Part shown: piece by piece, positions 56,774 to 64,000 of the stretch
Numbering within the stretch: the stretch's first letter is position 1
Layout of the letters: every line of letters starts with the position of its first letter
Source: Dokdonella_A sp963758365
Lineage (GTDB): Bacteria; Pseudomonadota; Gammaproteobacteria; Xanthomonadales; Rhodanobacteraceae
DNA: 64,000 nt
Direction of reading: 5' to 3'
Assembly (NCBI GenBank): GCA_963758365.1
Contig: CAVWVB010000001.1
Coordinates: forward strand, 3,391,905-3,455,904
The notes under the pieces: generated by a model
Database searches by the model: none
What the model saw: the letters and a program-made list of their open reading frames with translations, nothing else
What the model was told of the DNA's origin: nothing
Made by a program: the position numbers and the translations under genes

Positions 56774-59700
56774 ATGGACGAAGCTACCTTCCGCCAATTG
56801 CTGTCGCGCCACGTCAGCGAACTGCTCGATCCGAGGACGCTGAGCAAGGGCGCCGACTACATGCGTCACGGCCGCGTGCTCGAGACGCGCTACGCAGCGG
56901 GCGAAGACGAGGGTGCGCTGATCGGCACGGTCAAGGGCACCGCGCTCGATCCCTATGCGTCGGGCATCCGCATCGTTCGCAACGGCGAGCGGATCCGGCT
57001 CGACAGCTACTGCACCTGCCCGATGGAAACGGCGTGCAAGCATGTCGCCGCGACCGCGCTGCACGAGTTGCGCGGTGCACGAACCGGCGCAGCGGCGGTC
57101 ACGCCCGCGGCGACACCGCAGCTCGGCGCATGGAAGAAGTGGCTCGACGCGTTGCAGGTACCGGCTGCGCCGCGCGGTGCGACGCGCGCACGCGAAGCCG
57201 GCGACCATGTCTGCGGCATCCTGCTGCGCAGCGGCGACGACGCATTGCCGTCGCTGCTGGCCCAGACCGTGCGCCTGCGGCGCGGCAAGCGCGGCGGATT
57301 CGTCGCGCCGCAGCCGCTGCAGCCGTCCTGGCAGGATCCATCGCCCTGGATCGGCCTGGATGCCGAGGAATTCCGGCTCGTCGCGACGCTGCGCATGCGC
57401 GCGGCTGCGCACGCGCGCGCAGGCGAGTGGTTCGAATTGCGCGGCAAGGACGACGAGGAACTTCTGCTCGAACTGCTCGCAGCGCTGCCGTGCTTCTTCG
57501 AAAAACCATCGCGCGGGCGGTTGCATGCGGGTCCCGCGCGTGCGTTGCGGATCGGCTGGGAGGCGCGCGACGACGGCACCCAGAAACTCGTGCTCAGCGT
57601 CGATGCCGCGGCAGCGACGGCGTGCCTGCTGCGGGTCGGCGGACTCTGGTACCACGATCCGGTCGCGCGCGAACTCGGCCGCGTCGACGGCGAGGCGCGC
57701 CTCGCCGAGGCCGTGCTGCGCGCGCCGCCGCTGCTGCCCGAACAGGTGCCCCTGCTGCTCGAACGCTGGAAGGATGCGCCGCTGCTCGCGGCATTGCCCA
57801 AACCGACGCCCGCGGGCGAGATCGAGCGCCGCGAAGTGCGTCCGCAACCGCTGCTGACCCTGCGTGCATTCCCGGCCCTCGCAGGCAGCGGCGCGCGCTA
57901 CCAGGCCGGTTGCGTGCGGCTTGCGTTCGACTATGCGGGGGTTCGCCTGCCCGCGTTTCCGGCGCCGCCGAGCGAACGCCGTCGTCAGCGCGACCGCGTG
58001 ATCGAGATCGTGCGCGACCGCGCCAGCGAGATCGCCGCGGTGGAACGCCTCGAAGGTGCGGGCCTGGTGCCGGCCGAGATGTTCGGACGCCTGCCCGGCG
58101 TCGCGCGCGACAATTTCGACGACAACGACTTCGTGCTCGAGCATGGGCGCGGCCAGCTCACCGGCGCCGAGCAGTTGTTCGCACTGACGCCGCGTCTGCG
58201 CGACCTCGGTTTCCGGCTCGAGTCCGCGGAGGGTTTTCCGTTCGACCTGCTCGACGAACCGGACGCCGGCGCCTGGCATGCGGAAGTCGAGGAGTCGGGC
58301 AATCCATGGTTCGACCTGCGCCTGGGCATCGACATCGCGGGTGAGCGCATCGATCTGCTGCCGGTCCTGCACCGGTTGCTGTCGGACCCCGCGTTTCCGC
58401 TCGATGCGCGCAAGGGCGAGGCCGACGACGCGGTCTGGCTGGTGCCGATCGATGCGCGGCGCCGCGTTCCGCTGCCGCTCGCGAAACTGCGCGAGCTGAT
58501 CGCGCCGCTGCTCGAATGGCTGCAGGGTCCGCTGCACGAACACGCCGGAGCGTTGCGCCTGCGCCGCGCCCAGGCCGATGTGCTGGACGCGCTCGCCACG
58601 GGCATGCAGCAGCCCTGGCTCGGCGGCGAGCGCCTGCGCGCCGAACTCGCGCGCCAGCGCGCGCCGCGCGAACCCGCGCGTGAACCCGAAGGCTTTCGCG
58701 CGACCTTGCGCGGTTATCAGCGCGACGGCCTGGCCTGGCTCGGCTTTCTCGCCGACGCGGGCCTCGGCGGCATCCTTGCCGACGACATGGGCCTCGGCAA
58801 GACCGTGCAGGTGCTCGCGCACCTGTTGCGCGAAAAGCAGCGCGGGCGTCTCGACCGGCCCGCGCTCGTGATTGCGCCGACCAGCCTGGTCGCGAACTGG
58901 CACGACGAGGCCGCGCGCTTCACGCCGGACCTGTCGGTGCTGGTCGTGCACGGTCCCGAGCGCGGCGGTCTGCATGGGGAGATTCCAGGCCACGATCTGG
59001 TCATCACGACCTATCCGCTGCTGCTGCGCGACCACGAGGCGCTCGCCGCGCACGACTATTCGGTGCTCGTGCTCGACGAGGCGCAAACGATCAAGAACGC
59101 GAAGAGCCAGGCCGCGAAGATCGTGCGCACTCTCGACGCGCGCCAGCGCATCGCGATGACCGGTACGCCGCTCGAGAACCACCTCGGCGAACTCTGGGCC
59201 GAGTTCGATGCAGTCGAACCGGGCCTGCTCGGCAACGAGCGCCACTTCACGCGTTTCTTCCGCACCCCGATCGAGAAACACGGCGATGTCGAGCGACGCG
59301 AACGCCTCGGCCGACGCATCGCGCCGCTGCTGCTGCGCCGGCGCAAGGAGGACGTGCTGAGCGAGTTGCCGCCGAAGACCGAGATCGTGCGTCGCATCGA
59401 CCTCGAGGGCGCGCAACGCGAACTCTACGAATCGCTGCGCCTGACCCAGCACGAACGCGTGCTCGAGGAGGTGCGCAAGCGCGGCATTGCGCAGAGCGGG
59501 ATCGTCGTGCTCGACGCGCTGCTGAAATTGCGCCAGGCGTGCTGCGATCCCCGGCTCGTGAAGCTCGATGGCGCGCGCCGCGTTCGGGAATCGGCCAAGC
59601 TCGACTATCTGCTCGAGCTGCTCGCCAGCCTCGTCGACGAAGGCCGCCGCGTGCTCGTGTTCAGCCAGTTCGCCGAGATGCTCGCGTTGATCGCCACGGC

Positions 59701-60106
59701 GCTCGATGCGCGCAAACTCGCCTACCAGAGCCTGACCGGCGCGACGCCGGGAACCCAGCGTGCGGCGCTGGTCGAGCGCTTCCAGGCCGGCGCGGTGCCG
59801 CTGTTCCTGGTCAGCCTCAAGGCCGGCGGCGTCGGCCTCAATCTCACCGCGGCCGACACCGTGATCCACTACGACCCGTGGTGGAATCCCGCGGTCGAGG
59901 CGCAGGCGACCGATCGCGCGCATCGCATCGGCCAGGACAAGCCGGTGTTCGTCTACAAGCTGATTTGCGCGGGCACGGTCGAGGAGAAGATCCAGGCGTT
60001 GCAGGAGCGCAAGGCCGAACTCGCGCGCGCGGTGCTCGACAGCGGCGACGCGCAGGGCGCGAAATTCGAAGAGGCGGATCTCGCAGAACTGTTCGCGCCG
60101 TTGTAG
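56774..60106 (+). CDS. SWIM zinc-finger SNF2-family DNA helicase/translocase
   Basis: An 1110-residue protein. A SWIM finger CTCPMETACKHVA (about residues 79-91) binds zinc and nucleic acid. A middle region of about 550 residues is less conserved. The SNF2 motor follows: Walker A DDMGLGKTVQ near residue 670, DEAQ box LVLDEAQTIKN, and motif III GTPLENHLGELWAEF. The helicase-C half ends in GVGLNLTAADTVIHYDPWWNP and ATDRAHRIGQ. These HepA/RapA-like enzymes translocate on duplex DNA and remodel complexes. The gene is standard and long but complete. It marks the left border of the integron-type region. Confidence 0.9.
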   Translation: MDEATFRQLLSRHVSELLDPRTLSKGADYMRHGRVLETRYAAGEDEGALIGTVKGTALDPYASGIRIVRNGERIRLDSYCTCPMETACKHVAATALHELRGARTGAAAVTPAATPQLGAWKKWLDALQVPAAPRGATRAREAGDHVCGILLRSGDDALPSLLAQTVRLRRGKRGGFVAPQPLQPSWQDPSPWIGLDAEEFRLVATLRMRAAAHARAGEWFELRGKDDEELLLELLAALPCFFEKPSRGRLHAGPARALRIGWEARDDGTQKLVLSVDAAAATACLLRVGGLWYHDPVARELGRVDGEARLAEAVLRAPPLLPEQVPLLLERWKDAPLLAALPKPTPAGEIERREVRPQPLLTLRAFPALAGSGARYQAGCVRLAFDYAGVRLPAFPAPPSERRRQRDRVIEIVRDRASEIAAVERLEGAGLVPAEMFGRLPGVARDNFDDNDFVLEHGRGQLTGAEQLFALTPRLRDLGFRLESAEGFPFDLLDEPDAGAWHAEVEESGNPWFDLRLGIDIAGERIDLLPVLHRLLSDPAFPLDARKGEADDAVWLVPIDARRRVPLPLAKLRELIAPLLEWLQGPLHEHAGALRLRRAQADVLDALATGMQQPWLGGERLRAELARQRAPREPAREPEGFRATLRGYQRDGLAWLGFLADAGLGGILADDMGLGKTVQVLAHLLREKQRGRLDRPALVIAPTSLVANWHDEAARFTPDLSVLVVHGPERGGLHGEIPGHDLVITTYPLLLRDHEALAAHDYSVLVLDEAQTIKNAKSQAAKIVRTLDARQRIAMTGTPLENHLGELWAEFDAVEPGLLGNERHFTRFFRTPIEKHGDVERRERLGRRIAPLLLRRRKEDVLSELPPKTEIVRRIDLEGAQRELYESLRLTQHERVLEEVRKRGIAQSGIVVLDALLKLRQACCDPRLVKLDGARRVRESAKLDYLLELLASLVDEGRRVLVFSQFAEMLALIATALDARKLAYQSLTGATPGTQRAALVERFQAGAVPLFLVSLKAGGVGLNLTAADTVIHYDPWWNPAVEAQATDRAHRIGQDKPVFVYKLICAGTVEEKIQALQERKAELARAVLDSGDAQGAKFEEADLAELFAPL

Positions 60107-60288
60107 CGTTTCGACGCTGTGCCGATCGACCCTGCACTACTGAGGCAGATTCGAACGAATCAGGTTCGCGGGAATCGTTCGTCAGCCGCCATGTTCTTCG
60201 CGATTCACCCGCGGTCGATGTCGGGGTACGGCGCCGGACGATCTTTGCAACCGCCGCGCTGATGTGGCGTGGCCCCTCGGCCGTGCCG

Positions 60289-60906
60289 TCACGGTCGCCT
60301 GCGGCGAAGACGGTAGAACCGGGGGTGTGCCTTCTGCACAAACCGGGGTGCTCCGCTCAAATCGAATGCTTCCTCGTCGGTGATCGTCCACCCGCCATAC
60401 GCTTGTTCGATCTCCTCTCTACTGATGCCTCTCGGCAGGGGTCCTCTGCGACCCGGTGAGAACGCGTACATCAGGAGCGTGGCGTCGTCGGAGGCCACCG
60501 CCGTCACCTCACGGCTCACCGTCCGCACCTGCTCGGGTCGGAGACCATGTACGACACCAAAGTCCAGAACGAGGTGAAATCCAGAGCCGATGCCCGCGAC
60601 TGTGAGCGTCGTTACGCTCCCTTCCACGAATAGAACCTCCACGCCGGCTCCACTTGCGCGCTTGCGGGCGGCACGCACCGCTTTTGGCACGATGTCGACG
60701 CCGGTTACCGTCCACCCGCGTTGAGCCAGGCGAACCGACCAGAATCCGGTGCCGCATCCGAGATCGAGCGCGCGCCCGTAGGGTGATTCTCTATCGCGCT
60801 CCTCGCGGGCAAGGAGCGCGACGGCCTGTTCGCCAATGGGAAGTGACGGCATCCGTTCCCATGGCGTCATGCCGACCAGATACTGGAATTTGTAGAATAA
60901 GCTCAT
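60289..60906 (-). CDS. Class I SAM-dependent methyltransferase, probable integron cassette
   Basis: A 205-residue methyltransferase starting MSLFYKFQYLVGMTPWERMP. The SAM-binding motif I is ALDLGCGTGFWSVRLA, with acidic loop VTGVDIVPKA and the post-motif LVLDFGVVHGL. The substrate is unknown. Base composition is visibly less GC-rich than the core genes. Its start is preceded, within 30 bases, by GTTGGCC on its strand and an AGGAGG-like GGGAGG ribosome site, the layout of an integron cassette 5' end. No attC was recognised after its stop, so its cassette status is likely but not proven. Confidence 0.85.
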   Translation of the reverse strand: MSLFYKFQYLVGMTPWERMPSLPIGEQAVALLAREERDRESPYGRALDLGCGTGFWSVRLAQRGWTVTGVDIVPKAVRAARKRASGAGVEVLFVEGSVTTLTVAGIGSGFHLVLDFGVVHGLRPEQVRTVSREVTAVASDDATLLMYAFSPGRRGPLPRGISREEIEQAYGGWTITDEEAFDLSGAPRFVQKAHPRFYRLRRRRP

Positions 60907-60929
60907 TCAACCTCCCGGTATGCCTTCGC

Positions 60930-60975
60930 GGCCAACGCTCGAGGCAAGTGACTGCTGCCAATGTGGCTGTCAGGT
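60930..60975 (-). other. Candidate attC half-site before the methyltransferase
   Basis: On the minus strand the sequence CACTTGCCTCGAGCGTTGGCC ends a site whose R'-like core is GTTGGCC (60930-60936). This is how the 3' half of an attC would look just before a cassette gene. The opposite half is not found within the normal distance, and an IS110 remnant lies where it should be. Confidence 0.4.
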
Positions 60976-61100
60976 TACCGCGGCCTCGCCGCAGCGGTCC
61001 GCTTGACTGTTCGAATGGACTCCACTCCGCGTCACCACACGGCTTCGATGGGCCGGACTGATGTTTCCATCAGGACACGGGTTCACGATAGGAGTCCGCC

Positions 61101-61683
61101 CTGCAAGCTACGCCCAGATCCGCCGCCGCTTCCACTGTCGCGATCGACCTGGCCAAGGATGTGTTTGAACTGGCGTTCGCCGGTGTCGACGCGCGCATTG
61201 TCGAGCGCCGACGGCTCAGTTGCACGGCATTTGCCGGGCACTCGACAACCGACCTGCGCTTCGCGTGATCATGGAAGCGTGGTCATGGCGACGGCGTTGA
61301 GCGCCTCGGTCGACGACTTCGACCGCTTCCCGTCCGGCCGCCACTTCGCCAGTTCGCTCGGCCTCACGCCGCGCGAGCACTCCAGCGGATCCACGCGCCG
61401 ACTCGGCCGCGTGACCAAACGCGGCGATGTCTATCTGCGCCTGCTGCTGATCCACGGTGCGCGCGCCGTGCTGCGCAGTGCGAAGGTCGCAGCGAAGAAC
61501 CAGCAACCGCTCGATCGCAGCCGCGCCTGGGCGCTCGCGCTATCGGACCGCGTGGGGCACAACAAGGCCGCCGTCGCGCTCGCCAACAAGCAGGCCCGAC
61601 GACTGTGGGCCGCCGAGCATCACCGTGAACACTTCGATCCCGATCACGTCAGCGTGCAACCCGCGCCGACCTCTCTTCATTAA
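61101..61683 (+). pseudogene. IS110-family transposase, frameshifted and internally deleted
   Basis: The remnant begins at a CTG codon in place of ATG with a GGAG ribosome site. It reads QATPRSAAASTVAIDLAKDV and continues as the DEDD-type N-terminal domain to LSCTAFA. A one-base loss near 61230 shifts the frame into RALDNRPALRVIMEAW. The middle of the gene is then missing. The C-terminal transposase domain (FASSLGLTPREHSSGSTRRLG, then GDVYLRLLLIHGARAVL) resumes and ends at 61683. It is non-functional. IS110/IS1111 elements are circular-intermediate transposons, some of which target attC sites. Confidence 0.85.
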
Positions 61684-61884
61684 CGTTCCCACCCCGCGTT
61701 GCACCGAGCATCCATCGATGGCAAACGAATCGGTCCCCGGGACGAGCAAGCCGATAACTCTTCTGGCCCTGCGTGGCCGATTGAACGTGTGGCGTCGTCG
61801 CGGCGGATTCCATCCTGGCCCGAGCACCCGCTGCTTACCCCAAGGCTGTATACCTGCAACCGCACCGCTTGCCAAAGATGATTT
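61684..61884. other. Spacer between IS110 remnant and the SRPBCC cassette
   Basis: About 200 bp without a recognised gene. It probably holds the right end of the IS110 element and what is left of the attC site. No clean terminal repeat was identified, as expected for IS110-group elements. Confidence 0.4.
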
Positions 61885-61927
61885 ACTCGTTCACTTGCAA
61901 GGGGAGTCCATACATGAATTGTTAGCC
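61885..61927 (-). other. Candidate attC half-site after the SRPBCC cassette gene
   Basis: On the minus strand the stop codon of the SRPBCC gene is embedded in GGCTAAC (61921-61927), followed by AATTCATG. This R''-L'' layout is the same as in the complete sites at 62796-62883 and 63448-63577. No matching GTTAGCC end appears within the next 150 bases, so the site seems truncated or interrupted. Confidence 0.55.
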
Positions 61928-62398
61928 ATCTGCCTGAAGAAGGGAACCGTTGACAAGATAGTGGTTAAGCCGGGACTCCCAGTCGCGCATGAACTGCACG
62001 TATGACTCCGCGGTGAAGGCTGCCACAACAGTATCTCCTTCCGGGCCAAGGCTAGTATGAGAGTAAGTAATTATTGCTTCTGTGCCCACAGGTGCTGGAC
62101 GTAGTTGAATACTCAGCTTACAAGCGGTTACTGCGGGGGTAATTTTTAGCATTTCCACAAAGCCATTTTCTGGCTCATGTCTGGTGATGTACCAAATGGC
62201 ATCATTTTGGCTAGCAGAAGTGATAAAAACGCAATCAGGTTCTGCGACCCCGGATTCGCTGATGACGAAAATAGGATCCCAGCCTTTGATCCAGTCCTGT
62301 TCACGCACTGGGCACAGGAGAGGAAAAACGTCCGAGGGTGGCGCGGCTAGAAATTGCTTGTAGGTATGAGTGGCGCGACTTGGTTTTTTAATCTTCAT
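61922..62398 (-). CDS. SRPBCC (START-like) domain protein, cassette-borne
   Basis: A 158-residue soluble protein starting MKIKKPSRATHTYKQFLAAPPSDVFPLLCPVREQDWIKGW. The N-terminal strand, the P-x-x-V-F-P-L-x-C-P-V-R-E segment and the following β-sheet with EAIITYSHTSLG are typical of SRPBCC hydrophobic-ligand-binding folds. The ligand is unknown. Its start overlaps the end of the upstream membrane-protein gene by 11 bp, implying translational coupling. Its composition is more AT-rich than the core genome. Its stop codon lies inside the R'' box of a partial attC. Confidence 0.8.
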   Translation of the reverse strand: MKIKKPSRATHTYKQFLAAPPSDVFPLLCPVREQDWIKGWDPIFVISESGVAEPDCVFITSASQNDAIWYITRHEPENGFVEMLKITPAVTACKLSIQLRPAPVGTEAIITYSHTSLGPEGDTVVAAFTAESYVQFMRDWESRLNHYLVNGSLLQADG

Positions 62399-62783
62399 GA
62401 CGTGAGCGAGGGACTAAGTTAGCCAACGGTGTGGTTGGGGTGTGTTGTGAGTATGCAGCGCCGTGCAACCCCACAAACGCCACGCCCGCCCCATATACCA
62501 GCAATGCGCTCGGGAATTCGCCGCTGAGCAGGTGGAGAATGCTTGCGACCATAAATACCGCCATCAAGCCTGCAGCACCAGTACGAACGGTTCTTGGCAG
62601 AGCAAACATAACAGCGAGAACGGCCTCGATACTTCCGAGTAGTATGAGGTGGAGGTTCATTGCTCGTTCCGCGAAATAGCCGGAGGCAGTGAGTGCGGTT
62701 GTTACGCTTTGGACAAAGATGACTACAGCGAGCATGAGGTGAAAAAATACAAAAGCGCGACGGAGCTTAATGTGCTTGTCCAT
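62388..62783 (-). CDS. Small four-helix membrane protein, cassette-borne
   Basis: A 131-residue protein starting MDKHIKLRRAFVFFHLMLAVVIF. It has four hydrophobic segments (about residues 12-32, 44-63, 68-86 and 92-110), resembling DoxX-like or DUF4149-like small membrane proteins without a decisive motif. It begins only 13 bases after the GTTAGCC core of the attC at 62796-62883, so it is the first gene of its cassette. The SRPBCC gene overlaps its end, giving a two-gene cassette. Confidence 0.75.
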   Translation of the reverse strand: MDKHIKLRRAFVFFHLMLAVVIFVQSVTTALTASGYFAERAMNLHLILLGSIEAVLAVMFALPRTVRTGAAGLMAVFMVASILHLLSGEFPSALLVYGAGVAFVGLHGAAYSQHTPTTPLANLVPRSRHED

Positions 62784-62795
62784 GATGCCCCTGAT

Positions 62796-62883
62796 GGCTA
62801 ACGTAGAGCTAACCGGCGCCGCGCGGCTTTATCGCGCAGCGTCCAGCGACTGAAAGGAGCGAGGTTGAGCGCCGGATTAGCCC
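62796..62883 (-). other. Integron attC recombination site, 88 bp
   Basis: Read on the minus strand it begins GGCTAATCCGGCGCTCAAC and ends GGCGCCGGTTAGCTCTACGTTAGCC. The R''-type box GGCTAAT contains the TAA stop of the preceding cassette gene, and the R' core is GTTAGCC (62796-62802). The arms CTAATCCGGCGC and GCGCCGGTTAG pair with a small bulge, the typical single-stranded fold recognised by IntI. The size is within the 57-141 bp known for attC. Confidence 0.88.
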
Positions 62884-63416
62884 GAAAATACATACTGTCC
62901 TTTGACCTTCTTTGGAGTGATGAAGGCAAAATCTGGAAATATCTTTCCACGCACATACCATATAAAGGCTACCAATAAAATTCCTATGGCAAGACCAATA
63001 GTGGTTGCGATAGGACTCGAACTGAAGCCTTCGAGTTGCCTTGGCAACTGAATGATGCTGAGAAAAATGTACGCATTGTAGGCACCGGCAGAGTGCTTAT
63101 AGAACCCCCAAGCAAACAAGAGAGGAATAAGCGCAATTAGTCCGCCAATTATCCATCTGGCGTTTGGCCCAATCTTTGCGCCGATGCCAAAACCCAAGAG
63201 AAAAACGATAGCGGCTTGGATGAACATGAGCGTAATGATGACGTTAACCTTCCAATCATTTTCTTCGCATAGACGGGGATCTGCGTATGACGCAATCCAA
63301 TGGGCAAGCTGACTATCTTTGACTCCCTGACCAGAAAGCTGGGCAAATACCGAAGACTTTTCAACGCCTGATGAAATCAGGGTAGATACTTTCTCTTTTA
63401 TTTCTTTTTTTCCCAT
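62877..63416 (-). CDS. Four-helix membrane protein of unknown function, cassette-borne
   Basis: A 179-residue protein starting MGKKEIKEKVSTLISSGVEKSSVF. The soluble N-terminal 50 residues include FAQLSGQGVKDSQLAHWIASY, a short helix-turn segment. Four hydrophobic segments follow (about residues 57-79, 85-103, 108-125 and 137-155). Hydrophobic orphan proteins of this kind are common in gene cassettes. AT-rich codons differ sharply from the core genes. Its TAA stop lies in the attC that follows it, and its start is about 32 bases after the attC that precedes it. Confidence 0.8.
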   Translation of the reverse strand: MGKKEIKEKVSTLISSGVEKSSVFAQLSGQGVKDSQLAHWIASYADPRLCEENDWKVNVIITLMFIQAAIVFLLGFGIGAKIGPNARWIIGGLIALIPLLFAWGFYKHSAGAYNAYIFLSIIQLPRQLEGFSSSPIATTIGLAIGILLVAFIWYVRGKIFPDFAFITPKKVKGQYVFSG

Positions 63417-63447
63417 AGCGGTGAAGATTCCTTAGTTGAGGTCAAAG

Positions 63448-63577
63448 GGCTAACGTTCGAGGTGAGGCGGGGCCAACGGTGGGACGCCAGGCCCGGGCTG
63501 GCGAAAATGTACCGCGTACCGCCAGGCCGGGCCTGGTGGCCTGCCGTTGGGCCTCGGCTCGACCGAGGGGTTAGGCC
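63448..63577 (-). other. Integron attC recombination site, 130 bp
   Basis: On the minus strand it begins GGCCTAACCCCTCGGTCGAG and ends CTCACCTCGAACGTTAGCC. R'' is GCCTAAC (63570-63576) and the R' core GTTAGCC is at 63448-63454. Between them lies a long imperfect palindrome: GGCCCAACGG pairs with CCGTTGGCC, and the inner CCAGGCCCGGCCTGGCG pairs with CGCCAGCCCGGGCCTGG. It separates the ABM monooxygenase cassette from the membrane-protein cassette. Confidence 0.9.
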
Positions 63578-63616
63578 TCATTTGTGCCTCGGTGCCAGAC
63601 GGTTGTCTTGGGGTGA

Positions 63617-63907
63617 CTACCAAAGCTGCTCCGCGAGCGTTGCTTTGAAGGGGTGATCAAGGAGCGGCTCAACGGCCTCGACAAAGCGAATCGTGTGCGG
63701 CAGTTCAGCGTGACGCTCAAACGCAGCCATGTCTTGCCAACGCGTGTGAATGTAGAACTCGTCGGGGTCCCGAATCGAGTGAAAGCCGCCATAGCTCAGG
63801 CACCCGGGCTCGAGGCGTGTAGGACCTTGAACTTCAAACATGGCCTGTCGGACCTCGGCTTGCTTGCCTGGGCGGGCATGCAGACGGGCAAAGACAAAAA
63901 TCTCCAT
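63617..63907 (-). CDS. Antibiotic-biosynthesis-monooxygenase (ABM) domain protein, cassette-borne
   Basis: A 96-residue protein starting MEIFVFARLHARPGKQAEVRQAM. It has the YgiN-like ABM ferredoxin fold: first strand, LEPGCLSYGGFHSIRDPDEFYIHTRW, DMAAFERHAELPHTIRFVEAVEPLL. Members are cofactor-free monooxygenases or quinone/heme-type binding dimers; the substrate is unknown. A GGGGAG ribosome site lies 7 bases before the ATG at 63905-63907. An alternative TTG start is at 63911-63913. The gene precedes the attC at 63448-63577 and is the right-most cassette seen. Confidence 0.85.
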   Translation of the reverse strand: MEIFVFARLHARPGKQAEVRQAMFEVQGPTRLEPGCLSYGGFHSIRDPDEFYIHTRWQDMAAFERHAELPHTIRFVEAVEPLLDHPFKATLAEQLW

Positions 63908-64000
63908 CGTCAACTCCCCATAGACCTACGATCCCAGCAAACGGCGAGCTCGGATTGTGCCGGGCCGAAACCGCGCCCTTGCCGGCGACATTCGCGGGGT
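63908..64000. other. Right edge, region upstream of the ABM cassette gene
   Basis: The 90 bases to the window edge hold the leader of the ABM gene and GC-rich sequence that may be part of another recombination site. A GTTTGCT on the minus strand is a poor match to the GTTRRRY core, so no site is called. No gene is visible. Confidence 0.3.

Noticed and set aside
60107..60288. Possible attC after the methyltransferase stop codon
   Set aside because: No CTAAC/GTTAG pair or palindrome of the right layout is present, so no site was called.

Overview
The window is a GC-rich bacterial chromosome segment with dense gene packing on both strands and codon third positions dominated by G and C. Gene content points to Gammaproteobacteria of the order Xanthomonadales/Lysobacterales, perhaps near Rhodanobacteraceae or Dokdonella. 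Pointers are several TonB-dependent receptors, a TPR-sulfotransferase, a long TrpS with a C-terminal extension, a single-chain 1189-residue indolepyruvate:ferredoxin oxidoreductase, GTAG-type REP palindromes, and two secreted proteins ending in IFANGFD. The placement is inferred from family content, not from a search.

Layout. 1-7.2 kb: UPF0178 fragment, histone-H1-like protein, S10 carboxypeptidase, DUF1993 protein, coiled-coil lipoprotein, sterol-desaturase-type membrane oxygenase and a GAF-GGDEF-EAL protein. 7.4-20 kb: a polyhydroxybutyrate (PHB) degradation neighbourhood. It holds a GntP-type permease, a divergent TonB receptor followed by a secreted PHB depolymerase, and further on a lipoprotein 3-hydroxybutyrate-oligomer hydrolase. 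Between them lie a CrbS-like SLC5-fused hybrid histidine kinase and a convergent LuxR-type response regulator, separated by a decayed GNAT gene. A 19-bp motif recurs upstream of the permease/receptor pair and of the oligomer hydrolase. 20-30.4 kb: sulfotransferase and an MdtABC-type RND efflux operon. 30.7-36.2 kb: msrA, msrB, a TonB receptor, an Hpt-receiver protein and arginase. 36.2-42.7 kb: secreted CAP and metzincin proteins, a FecA-like receptor and an exported protein, punctuated by three REP clusters. 43-60.1 kb: trpS, lpxO-like, dusB, a 227-bp element with perfect 24-bp inverted ends, dedA, ribokinase plus nucleoside permease, an LtaS/OpgB-like transferase, a 2OG oxygenase, the indolepyruvate oxidoreductase and a SWIM-SNF2 helicase.

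60.3-64 kb: composition falls and the gene style changes. Small genes on the minus strand (ABM monooxygenase, four-helix membrane protein, a membrane protein/SRPBCC pair, and probably a methyltransferase) are separated by long imperfect palindromes bounded by GGCTAA(C/T) and GTTAGCC. These are integron attC sites, so this is the distal part of a chromosomal integron cassette array. It is interrupted by a broken IS110-family transposase. No integrase is in the window. Cassette orientation predicts it beyond the right edge.

How the genes work together. PHB would be cut outside the cell by the depolymerase, oligomers could enter through the TonB receptor and be finished by the lipoprotein hydrolase, and monomer could enter through the permease. 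The kinase/regulator pair may control this as part of acetyl-CoA/short-chain-acid metabolism. That control is inference. No tRNA, rRNA or CRISPR array was seen.
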